A stretch of DNA of 5,515 bases, taken from NCBI GenBank assembly GCA_900550065.1, contig URQR01000138.1:1-5515 (forward strand), in the 5' to 3' direction. This DNA is from an uncultured Eubacteriales bacterium. Lineage in GTDB: Bacteria; Bacillota; Clostridia; UBA1381; UMGS1253. A program made the position numbers and the translations under genes. Below, piece after piece: positions 1-5,515 of the stretch; the first letter of the stretch is position 1, and every line of letters starts with the position of its first letter. The notes beneath the pieces are model-generated. The model saw only the letters and a program-made list of their open reading frames with translations, did not search any database and was not told where the DNA came from.

Positions 1-540
1 CATTGCGCATACCTGCTGTATCCAGCCATAGCGTCCAAAAAACTTTACAATTAAAAACGCCGCCGCGGCAAGCACGGCAATATACAAAAGTGCGAGCCAC
101 ACGATATCAAAATTACCAATAGAATACCCGCACAGCCGATTTGAAAAAAAGTTGAGTAGCTTCGCCGCCTTAACGAACACAAAGTGCGGCGACGAATACG
201 ACACTTGATCCTCCGACGTTGCCATCAGACCCACTATCTGTGACAGCAGGCCGCCCTCCGCCACGTCCATAGTGTAGTACCGTTTAAAAAGATAGTTGTT
301 GTCCGCTGCATCCGAATAGCGCATGTTGTTTACGTAAAAAATCCTGCCAAAGTCGCCGTTATCCGACAGGCCGACCGGCTCCGGAAAAAACAGGACGAAC
401 GTACACAGTATCAATACGCACACAAAGCTAACCCACGGGAGAAGCCGCGTAATTGTGCGCTTCTCCCGCCGATGGGTTTTCACCGTTTGTTGATAGCTTC
501 CCGCCCTGATTCGTTTGTTTGTTTCTTTCTCTATTACCAT
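1..540 (-). CDS. Polytopic membrane protein, possible GT-C-type glycosyltransferase (N-terminal part, runs off left edge)
   Basis: An open frame begins at an ATG at 540-538 and stays open for 180 codons to the window edge, so the C-terminus is missing. A Shine-Dalgarno site (AAAGGA, 8 bases away) supports this start. Seen: a very basic N-terminal cytoplasmic stretch (residues 1-32), a hydrophobic segment at about 34-52, an outside loop with the acidic motif SDNGDFGR (59-66), then a second hydrophobic segment at about 146-168. A short basic cytoplasmic tail, one long first extracytoplasmic loop and an acidic motif just after the first membrane helix is the usual layout of GT-C glycosyltransferases, which use lipid-linked sugars on the outer face of the membrane. 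That family assignment is inference; the diagnostic later helices are not visible. It starts 17 bases after the stop of the solute-binding-protein gene and is probably cotranscribed and translationally coupled with it. It could instead be an uncharacterised membrane protein of another kind. Confidence 0.7.
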   Translation of the reverse strand, partial: MVIEKETNKRIRAGSYQQTVKTHRREKRTITRLLPWVSFVCVLILCTFVLFFPEPVGLSDNGDFGRIFYVNNMRYSDAADNNYLFKRYYTMDVAEGGLLSQIVGLMATSEDQVSYSSPHFVFVKAAKLLNFFSNRLCGYSIGNFDIVWLALLYIAVLAAAAFLIVKFFGRYGWIQQVCAM

Positions 541-548
541 GTGTCTTG

Positions 549-554
549 TCCTTT
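549..554 (-). promoter_or_regulatory. Ribosome binding site for the left-edge membrane protein
   Basis: AAAGGA on the minus strand lies 8 bases before the ATG at 540 and immediately after the TAG stop of the upstream gene (560-558). Ribosomes finishing that gene would be placed at this site, so translational coupling is plausible. It fixes the start of a gene otherwise open at the window edge. Confidence 0.7.
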
Positions 555-557
555 TCC

Positions 558-2435
558 CTATTTTATCGTTCTGAGTACCGCCTGATACCTGTCATACGCG
601 CCCTGCTGCATTTGCTGCCACTCGTCGTAGCCCATTGCTTTCAGCTCCGCGATATATTGATCCCATGTAACGTCAATATGATTTACACCCAAAAGCCACC
701 TCTGCTGCCATTCGATAATATACGTTTGTATTGCAATTCTCTTGTCCCGAATCATCTGTTCTTCTTCAGCCGTATACGAAAGCGACGGGAACGGCTCCGC
801 GTACCACTCTGGATTGTTATTATACAGCCATAATCCTTCCTTCGCCGCCGGCGCCGCCGCGTCAATTTCCGCCTGTAGGCCCAGCTTTGCGCCGATTTCG
901 AGCTGCCCGCGGTCACGCATATACATCGGCACACCGCCGTCTACAGTAAGCACTTCCTCGGTATAGCGCGGCGCACCGTCCACCATTGTATAATCTACAC
1001 CCTCCATACCATAATTATAGGCCCGCTGTCCTTCCTCTGAAAACCACCAGTCAAAAAATTTGATTGTTTCGATTGGATGCTGATTGTCACACGATATCGC
1101 CCACCCGGCCGGGCGCAAGGTATCGCTCTGGAAAATCTCTTTTACAACGCCATTTACATCCGCCGGCGGCGCAATTGCGACCCACTCAAACCCCGCAATC
1201 CAGCTCGCATACTTATTAAACGTTCCCGTCGAACCGAGCCAGTCGTGCGTCATGCCGCCGAGATTGTCGCCCAGAAGCTGCTCGCGCGAATAACTCCCGC
1301 GCGAATAAATTTCTTGGTCAATCAGCCCCTCCCGATACCACTTTGCAAGTTCGCGCATTGCGTTACGGTACGCTTCCTCCGTTTTTCCGTGCACGACCCT
1401 GCCGTTCTCGTCCACGTGCCAATCGTTGTATGCGCCCCAGAGCTGGATTAAACCATCAACATTCATGCCACGGTAGAAGTATGGCACTTCGTCCTTTCTG
1501 CCGTTACCGTTCGGGTCTTGCTCCCGAAACGCCTTTAACACAGCGTACAGCTCGTCAACCGTCGTCGGAACGGAAAGTCCCAGCCGGTCGAGCCAGTCCT
1601 TTCGGATATAAAAGCCCATCGACGCGCGACCCTCATATAAATTCGGGATAAAATACAGCTTGCCGTCCGACGCAGCGCTCCCCGCCACATATTCCGGATG
1701 CTCTTCAAGCACCCGCTTAATATTGGGCGCATACTGGTCAATCAGCTCGTCCAGCGGGATAACCATGTCTGTAAACGCACTTTTATTAATACTTTTCTTA
1801 CTTGCCCGTATAATGTCCGGCAAAGGCGAATCTATTAATAAGGTACTAAATTCCTGCTCTACATTTGTTTTATAGATACTTTTTCCCGTCAGCTTAATAT
1901 TTGTTTTCCTATCCGCCTCTTGAAAAACCGTCATTTTGTTATAATCGTACACACCCTGCACGCCGTCTGAAAAAAACGTCAGCTCGAGCGGCTCCTGCAC
2001 AATCCAGCTCTTTGGCGTTTCAATATAGACCGTCTGGGTCGGTTCGTACCAATTTACCACATAGCCGAGGCTTTCAGCTACAAAACGCATCGGTACCAGC
2101 GTTCTGTCGTCCACCGTCTGCGGCGGCACATCAAGCGTATAGGGCAGGTCATTGACCCACGCAGTGGCAGAGCCAAGCGTCAAAAAGATGCGTCTGTGCC
2201 CTTTTATCCCGATTGCCGTTTGCGTCGCCTCGTCCCAGTCCACCGTCATACCCATGGCCTCAAACACGGCGCGCACCGGCAGCATCACCCGGTCGTCTAT
2301 GATACGCGGTGCGGTGTCAAAGCGGACCCGCTCTCCGTCGAGCTGGACGCTGACGGTAGTATCCTGTGCACAGGCAGCGCCCACCGTCATAAGGAGTAGA
2401 ATACCCGCCATTAGGCTGATAAATAATTGTTTCAT
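558..2435 (-). CDS. Exported stalk-domain (copper amine oxidase N-like) plus LipO/YtcQ-type extracellular solute-binding protein
   Basis: This 625-residue protein probably binds an oligosaccharide or similar ligand outside the membrane. An N-terminal signal peptide (K2, hydrophobic 4-19) ends near ACAQ (21-24), fitting signal peptidase I better than a lipobox, although C22 makes a lipoprotein conceivable. Residues about 29-76 and 81-139 are two copies of a copper-amine-oxidase-N-like module, each with DDRxxxPxR, ExxG, VxW and TQT (DDR at 47-49 and 109-111). The rest (about 148-625) is a family-1 solute-binding protein. It carries the calcium-loop-like DPNGNGRKDE (307-316) and a C-terminal section (about 578-619) typical of the large LipO/YtcQ branch. 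Those proteins are normally anchored lipoproteins working with two permeases; none is seen here. The start is supported by GGGGGG 6 bases upstream. It sits between an acyltransferase and a membrane-protein gene (gaps 40 and 17 bases), suggesting a surface-glycan role. The ligand cannot be told from sequence. Confidence 0.93.
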   Translation of the reverse strand: MKQLFISLMAGILLLMTVGAACAQDTTVSVQLDGERVRFDTAPRIIDDRVMLPVRAVFEAMGMTVDWDEATQTAIGIKGHRRIFLTLGSATAWVNDLPYTLDVPPQTVDDRTLVPMRFVAESLGYVVNWYEPTQTVYIETPKSWIVQEPLELTFFSDGVQGVYDYNKMTVFQEADRKTNIKLTGKSIYKTNVEQEFSTLLIDSPLPDIIRASKKSINKSAFTDMVIPLDELIDQYAPNIKRVLEEHPEYVAGSAASDGKLYFIPNLYEGRASMGFYIRKDWLDRLGLSVPTTVDELYAVLKAFREQDPNGNGRKDEVPYFYRGMNVDGLIQLWGAYNDWHVDENGRVVHGKTEEAYRNAMRELAKWYREGLIDQEIYSRGSYSREQLLGDNLGGMTHDWLGSTGTFNKYASWIAGFEWVAIAPPADVNGVVKEIFQSDTLRPAGWAISCDNQHPIETIKFFDWWFSEEGQRAYNYGMEGVDYTMVDGAPRYTEEVLTVDGGVPMYMRDRGQLEIGAKLGLQAEIDAAAPAAKEGLWLYNNNPEWYAEPFPSLSYTAEEEQMIRDKRIAIQTYIIEWQQRWLLGVNHIDVTWDQYIAELKAMGYDEWQQMQQGAYDRYQAVLRTIK

Positions 2436-2441
2436 GTTTGT

Positions 2442-2447
2442 CCCCCC
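2442..2447 (-). promoter_or_regulatory. Ribosome binding site for the solute-binding-protein gene
   Basis: A run of six G on the minus strand (within AGGGGGG) lies 6 bases before the ATG at 2435. It is in the 40-base gap after the acyltransferase stop. I see no hairpin terminator in that gap, which supports readthrough from the upstream gene. Confidence 0.65.
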
Positions 2448-2475
2448 TGTCTTATTTTTCTGTCCCTAATTTTCT

Positions 2476-3552
2476 CTACAGCGTTTTTACAAGTTCTTTT
2501 TGCGCAGCGGTCTGCTCCTCCTGCTTTGCCGGGCGAAACAATCGCCACCCCTTTTTCACAAGAAAGAAAATCAATTGTTTTCCCTTTGCCGCAGCAAACG
2601 ATACGGCAAAAATTACCGCAATCGTAAAGGGGAGTTTTAGTGGCAGCGTGCCAATGTAAGGATAAACAATTTTTTCTGCAAGATTGGAAAACAAATAAAT
2701 ATCGAGCGAGCTGACAGCAATGGACGATACCGCCATGCGCAGCGGCTTCGACCATACAGTTGTGTTATAGAACGCCAAAAACAGAAACAGCGCGGTCAGC
2801 AGCGACGAAACGCTGTAAAAGCCATTGAAAACGTAGTCCACATATGCGCCGCCATGCGCCAGCAGAAAGACAATTGCAGCCGGAATAACCGCGCTTATGA
2901 GCGCGCATGCCATGCATAGGTACGGATTGACCCTCGGCTTATATTCCCGGATATAAACGCCAATCATATAGTAACAAACCGGATAAAACTCGACCCAATA
3001 TTTTGGGATAACCTCCACATAATACGCTGGCGTGCGGAAAACAGACGTTAGGCTGGGCGCTATGGTCAGAATCGAAAAGACCGCCAGCATCCACAGCTTC
3101 GCTTTTTTTGTGCCAAGATGCACATATCCGCCGTTTAAAAACGGTATCAGCAAATACAGCCCAATAAACATCTCAACATACCATGCATAGTTGTTGGCTG
3201 TAAAGTTAAAAATACTCAGCAGGGCGACCTGCCACGTAACAGTAGAATCAATATGCATATTGTACAAGGCACCGAGCGCGGCGATAAAACAATAGCTTGC
3301 CGCAACAGGCACAAGACCCAAATAAAACTTTTTATTTGGTGTTTTGCGCGCCTGTAAAAAACCGGTAATCATCAAAAATAGTGGCACACATTCCATCACG
3401 AGATACCGAAACACCACAATCAAAAACGCGCGTATTCCGCACATATCCATATCCAGCACATGTAAATTCCCAATCGTGTGGATGGAAATGACAGATACGA
3501 CCGCAAGCACCTTAATCAGGTCAATCCCAGTGCGCCTTTCCCCCTTCTCCAT
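2476..3552 (-). CDS. Acyltransferase-3 family integral membrane protein
   Basis: This protein of 358 residues probably moves an acyl group (acetyl or succinyl, for example) onto a sugar of a surface polysaccharide, glycolipid or peptidoglycan, or onto a small extracellular acceptor. Seen: about ten hydrophobic helices; the family's N-terminal signature with R7, D11 and, at the end of the first helix, SIHT with H25, the position of the conserved histidine; VPLFLMITGFL (56-66), matching the family's 'PLFFMISGF' helix; and WYVEMFIGLYLLIPFL (124-139), matching its 'WYL..L.GLYLL.P' segment. It ends in a charged cytoplasmic tail (about 332-358). Length fits standalone WecH-like members, which lack an SGNH domain. 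I chose the ATG at 3552 because GAGG lies 8 bases upstream; a TTG 24 bases earlier (3576) would give 366 residues but has no well-spaced site. It is the first gene of the leftward operon. The acceptor cannot be told from sequence. Confidence 0.9.
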   Translation of the reverse strand: MEKGERRTGIDLIKVLAVVSVISIHTIGNLHVLDMDMCGIRAFLIVVFRYLVMECVPLFLMITGFLQARKTPNKKFYLGLVPVAASYCFIAALGALYNMHIDSTVTWQVALLSIFNFTANNYAWYVEMFIGLYLLIPFLNGGYVHLGTKKAKLWMLAVFSILTIAPSLTSVFRTPAYYVEVIPKYWVEFYPVCYYMIGVYIREYKPRVNPYLCMACALISAVIPAAIVFLLAHGGAYVDYVFNGFYSVSSLLTALFLFLAFYNTTVWSKPLRMAVSSIAVSSLDIYLFSNLAEKIVYPYIGTLPLKLPFTIAVIFAVSFAAAKGKQLIFFLVKKGWRLFRPAKQEEQTAAQKELVKTL

Positions 3553-3560
3553 ATCCCCCG

Positions 3561-3564
3561 CCTC
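3561..3564 (-). promoter_or_regulatory. Ribosome binding site that decides the acyltransferase start
   Basis: GAGG on the minus strand lies 8 bases before the ATG at 3552, with a G-rich run between. The competing upstream TTG at 3576 has only AGGGA about 13 bases away, which is too far. The ATG is therefore preferred. Confidence 0.55.
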
Positions 3565-3591
3565 GCTTCTATGCAATTTTTACAATATCCC

Positions 3592-3608
3592 TATGATAGT
3601 GTATCATA
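3592..3608. promoter_or_regulatory. Perfect inverted repeat (7-bp arms, 3-bp centre) over the operon -10 box: candidate operator
   Basis: TATGATA-GTG-TATCATA reads as a perfect dyad with 7-bp arms. It completely covers the -10 hexamer (3598-3603) of the leftward promoter, so a bound protein would block RNA polymerase. This is what the sequence shows; the binding protein is unknown. The dyad could be a site for the neighbouring MerR-family regulator or for a repressor encoded elsewhere. The surrounding DNA is AT-rich, so chance is possible. Confidence 0.45.
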
Positions 3609-3626
3609 TTTTTACTCATTTTTCAA
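3598..3626 (-). promoter_or_regulatory. Sigma-A-type promoter of the leftward acyltransferase operon
   Basis: On the minus strand, TTGAAA (3626-3621) is separated by exactly 17 bases from TACACT (3603-3598), close to the housekeeping consensus. Transcription would start near 3591, leaving a leader of about 38 bases before the ATG at 3552. This is the only good promoter I see ahead of the three leftward genes. Confidence 0.65.
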
Positions 3627-3674
3627 CATTTTGTGCGCTGCATAAAATTTCTTCATATTTTTTAAAAATAATGC

Positions 3675-3705
3675 TTGACTCTCTCATTGTGGTATACTCT
3701 ATACT
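3675..3705 (+). promoter_or_regulatory. MerR-type promoter (19-bp spacer) of the regulator gene
   Basis: TTGACT (3675-3680) and TATACT (3700-3705) are good -35 and -10 hexamers separated by 19 bases instead of 17. MerR-family activators are known to act on promoters with 19-20-bp spacers by twisting the DNA, so this probably marks autoregulation by the gene just downstream. An A/T-rich tract precedes the -35. The spacer and -10 contain a tandem TATACTC/TATACTA repeat (3693-3706) and a small dyad GTATA-CTC-TATAC (3692-3704). The expected start of transcription is about 3712. Confidence 0.65.
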
Positions 3706-3733
3706 AAGTATGTGCACAAAACAATACCGGTAT

Positions 3734-3740
3734 GGAGGAA
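3734..3740 (+). promoter_or_regulatory. Ribosome binding site of the MerR-family regulator
   Basis: GGAGGAA sits 7 bases before the ATG at 3748, a near-ideal site. It rules in this ATG over an in-frame GTG at 3712, which would coincide with the predicted transcription start and has no ribosome binding site. Confidence 0.85.
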
Positions 3741-3747
3741 TGAATAC

Positions 3748-4566
3748 ATGATTAAAATCGGAGATTTTTCAAAACTGTCCATGGTCAGTATCCGAATGCT
3801 GCGGCACTACGACAGCATTGGCCTGCTGGTACCGGAAAAGATTGACCCCATCACAGGGTACCGCTACTATACGCCCGCGCAGCTCACAACCGCGGGACGG
3901 ATTCAGTCCCTCAAAAATATGGGGTTCAGCCTATCCGCTATCGGCAGCATTCTACGGGAGTACAATGACCCGGAAAGCTTAAAACGCTATCTGCTTCTGC
4001 ATCTGGTACAAATAAAAGAGGATGCGGATAAAATTCAAAAACAAGTTACAATGGTTGAGTCTATGATTGAACGGCTCGGAAAGGATGGTATTTCTATGAA
4101 TTATAATGTAGCAGTCAAGGAGTTTGCGCCCATACAGGTGATGAGCCTGCGCGGCGTTATCCCCGCGTATGAAAACGAGGGGGATTTGTGGCAGGAACTT
4201 TACAAGCAGACAGCCGAGCAAAACGTACAGCTCGCTTCTCCGCCGTATCATGCGGCTGTCTTTTACGACGAGGGCTTTAAGGAGGCCGACGTCGACGTCG
4301 AAATCCAGGCGTCTGTGACAGGCGACTATCATGATACCCAACAGGTTAAATTTAAAAAGACAACGTCAATAACGGCGGCCACAGTCGTGATAAAAGGCGA
4401 CTACAGCCAAATGGCCGACGTATGTGAAGCGATTGCCAACTGGGTCAGCGACAACAACTATGAATTTTCAGGCCCTATGTTTAATATATACCACGTCAGC
4501 CCTGCATGTGATAAAAACCCGGCAAATTGGGTGACAGAGGTTTGCTTCCCGGTAACAAAAAAGTAA
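3748..4566 (+). CDS. MerR-family transcriptional regulator with GyrI-like effector-binding domain
   Basis: This is a 272-residue DNA-binding regulator of the BmrR-like layout and length. Seen: a winged helix-turn-helix at residues 1-70, opening IKIGDFSKLSMVSIRMLRHYD and continuing with the family's GYRYY wing (38-42) and the 'LKNMGFSLSAI' segment (55-65); a helical linker, probably the dimerising coiled coil, at about 76-112; and a GyrI/AraC-effector-like domain at about 118-270, ending WVTEVCFPV (261-269) with E264 at a commonly conserved acidic position. No cysteine pattern for metal sensing is present, so a small organic ligand is likelier. Such regulators usually switch on their own promoter and nearby transport or envelope genes; here the promoter has the matching 19-bp spacer. 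The gene is divergent from the acyltransferase operon, which may be its target (inference). It is followed within 7 bases by a terminator. The start is fixed by GGAGGAA 7 bases upstream. Confidence 0.94.
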   Translation: MIKIGDFSKLSMVSIRMLRHYDSIGLLVPEKIDPITGYRYYTPAQLTTAGRIQSLKNMGFSLSAIGSILREYNDPESLKRYLLLHLVQIKEDADKIQKQVTMVESMIERLGKDGISMNYNVAVKEFAPIQVMSLRGVIPAYENEGDLWQELYKQTAEQNVQLASPPYHAAVFYDEGFKEADVDVEIQASVTGDYHDTQQVKFKKTTSITAATVVIKGDYSQMADVCEAIANWVSDNNYEFSGPMFNIYHVSPACDKNPANWVTEVCFPVTKK

Positions 4567-4572
4567 ATATGT

Positions 4573-4609
4573 AAAAAAGGCAGGGAACAAATTGTTCCCT
4601 GCCTTTTTT
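4573..4609. terminator. Bidirectional intrinsic terminator between convergent genes
   Basis: An 18-base arm (six A, then GGCAGGGAACAA) is followed after one base by its exact reverse complement ending in six T. The practical hairpin is GGCAGGGAAC / GTTCCCTGCC around a five-base AAATT loop, with U-tracts on both transcripts. It lies 6 bases after the regulator's stop and 15 bases after the stop of the convergent minus-strand gene, so it serves both. Confidence 0.93.
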
Positions 4610-4624
4610 ATTTATGACACAGCA

Positions 4625-5515
4625 TTAGTTTACTTTAAAGTTTTCAACCCACATCGTGCTGTCCGTATTACTGTTTACAATCGCGATAGAATCAACAAAA
4701 TCAATCGCATGCGCGCCAGCTCTAAAAGCATAATCCGTTACTGTTACCGTTTTCCCTTCCGTCGGGTAAATCTGCGTAATGGAAACCGTATACTTTTTCG
4801 TCGCTACGTCAAAATCAACCTTTACATGGTAGCGATAGTTCGGCGCAAATTGAATCTTAGTCGTCACATAGGACTCGCCGTTACGAACCTTAATTGTACC
4901 GTTCGTAAACTGAATCAGCATATTTGCGTCAGACCATTTCAAATCCTTTGCCTTCTGCTCCAGCATAACAACCGAGTCGTATGCATCCGGCATAATTCCA
5001 TCGCCTAAAACGATGTCAAATTCAACACTGCCGTTCTTTAACTGCTGTCCAAACTGATAATACGACTCATCCGCAAATGTGGAATTGTTTGTAAGCAGTA
5101 CCGCTGGGAATGCGCCGTCCGGAGGCGTTGTAACGCCGTCCTTCGGCTCAGCCTTCGGCATATCCACCAAAACTTCCTCATTCGGGTCAGGCGCCGTCGT
5201 TACTTTCTCATTGCGCATCAGATGGAAGTTTCTCCACATATCCTTCGCGAATTTGTGTCCCCTCGACAGATAATTATATTCGTACTCGTTGCTGCCCTTA
5301 CCAGACGAGAAACCACGGTACCCCTCCTGCATCTTAAAGAGCAAGTCCTCGTTACCAACATAAATTCTGTTGTCCAGCTTTTTCATCTCATCCGTAGACG
5401 AATCCCAGCCGCCAAGCAGCTTCATATTCGCATAAACGGAAACAAGGATATCGTAGCTGTCGTAGCCATATGTGCAGCGGCTACTAATGGTCGAGCACTT
5501 CCCCGTGCCGTCGCC
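4625..5515 (-). CDS. C-terminal part of a large, probably secreted protein with a terminal beta-sandwich domain (runs off right edge)
   Basis: The frame is open from the window edge to a TAA at 4627-4625, giving 296 residues; an internal ATG at 5425 is not the start, because coding continues upstream without a stop for 30 more codons. Seen, numbered from the edge: a polar, Tyr- and Gly-rich region at 1-103 containing two cysteines (C7, C14), GYDSYD (17-22) and a helical-looking stretch to WRNFHLMRN (94-102); a Pro/Thr/acidic linker at about 104-136; then a domain of alternating beta strands at about 137-296 with GSVEFDI (162-168), an amphipathic 'YRYHVKVDFD' strand (227-236) and a closing MWVENFKVN. 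The last domain has the style of concanavalin/LamG-like or carbohydrate-binding modules of extracellular enzymes (inference). No LPXTG, dockerin or SLH segment ends the protein. I do not recognise the first region and cannot name a catalytic activity. It is convergent with the regulator gene, so it belongs to a separate transcript. Confidence 0.85.
   Translation of the reverse strand, partial: GDGTGKCSTISSRCTYGYDSYDILVSVYANMKLLGGWDSSTDEMKKLDNRIYVGNEDLLFKMQEGYRGFSSGKGSNEYEYNYLSRGHKFAKDMWRNFHLMRNEKVTTAPDPNEEVLVDMPKAEPKDGVTTPPDGAFPAVLLTNNSTFADESYYQFGQQLKNGSVEFDIVLGDGIMPDAYDSVVMLEQKAKDLKWSDANMLIQFTNGTIKVRNGESYVTTKIQFAPNYRYHVKVDFDVATKKYTVSITQIYPTEGKTVTVTDYAFRAGAHAIDFVDSIAIVNSNTDSTMWVENFKVN

Noticed and set aside
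519..833. Plus-strand open frames lying over the solute-binding-protein and acyltransferase genes
   Set aside because: They overlap strong minus-strand genes with recognisable domains, have no family resemblance and show biased composition expected of antisense shadows.
843..862. GC-rich GCC-repeat tract within the solute-binding-protein gene
   Set aside because: It encodes an alanine-rich segment (AAAPAA) within the ligand-binding domain and does not break the reading frame.
3553..3576. TTG start at 3576 for the acyltransferase
   Set aside because: It is a rarer start codon without a properly spaced Shine-Dalgarno site. The ATG at 3552 has GAGG 8 bases away and starts right before the family's first conserved segment.
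3712..3747. Longer start (GTG at 3712) for the MerR-family regulator
   Set aside because: The GTG coincides with the predicted transcription start, has no ribosome binding site, and the extra 12 residues are not part of the MerR fold; the ATG at 3748 has GGAGGAA 7 bases upstream.
4287..4300. GACGTCGACGTC palindrome inside the regulator gene
   Set aside because: It simply encodes the alternating Asp-Val stretch ADVDVE in the effector domain; no sign of a regulatory role.
5423..5425. ATG at 5425 as the start of the right-hand minus-strand gene
   Set aside because: The frame continues upstream without a stop to the window edge, the residues there look like normal coding, and no ribosome binding site or signal peptide begins at this ATG.
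1..5515. tRNA, rRNA, CRISPR array, insertion sequence or defence/toxin-antitoxin system
   Set aside because: Nearly all of the window is occupied by the five genes. I saw no regularly spaced repeats, transposase motifs, terminal inverted repeats, cloverleaf or conserved rRNA segments.

Overview
The window looks like chromosomal DNA from a member of the Firmicutes, most likely an uncultured Clostridia-type bacterium. The evidence is the mid-range GC content, strong purine-rich Shine-Dalgarno sites, sigma-A-like promoters, a secreted protein joining a copper-amine-oxidase-N ('stalk') module to a solute-binding protein of the LipO/YtcQ type, and a MerR/GyrI-type regulator. This is inferred from gene style, since there is no rRNA or other phylogenetic marker.

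Left block (1-3552, minus strand): three genes read right to left with gaps of 40 and 17 bases, so they are probably one operon. They encode an acyltransferase-3 family membrane protein, an exported stalk-domain plus solute-binding-protein fusion, and the N-terminal 180 residues of a polytopic membrane protein that resembles a GT-C glycosyltransferase and runs off the left edge. All three products act at or outside the membrane. Together they suggest a cell-surface glycan or oligosaccharide function (inference), but no ABC permease or ATPase is visible.

Intergenic control region (about 3553-3747): two divergent promoters. The operon's promoter (TTGAAA, 17-bp spacer, TACACT) has a perfect 7-bp-arm palindrome over its -10 box. 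The rightward promoter (TTGACT, 19-bp spacer, TATACT) has the long spacer typical of promoters controlled by MerR proteins and drives a MerR-family gene.

Right block: the MerR regulator (3748-4566, plus) converges with the 3' end of a large gene on the minus strand (4625 to beyond 5515). That gene encodes a probably extracellular protein ending in a beta-rich, sugar-binding-like domain. A near-perfect hairpin flanked by A and T tracts between them looks like a bidirectional terminator.

The simplest reading is an accessory, surface-carbohydrate-related locus with a local small-molecule-responsive regulator. I found no RNA genes, CRISPR, insertion sequences or clear sign of an unprecedented system. 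The most unusual items are the stalk-SBP fusion without a transporter and the compact divergent control region.
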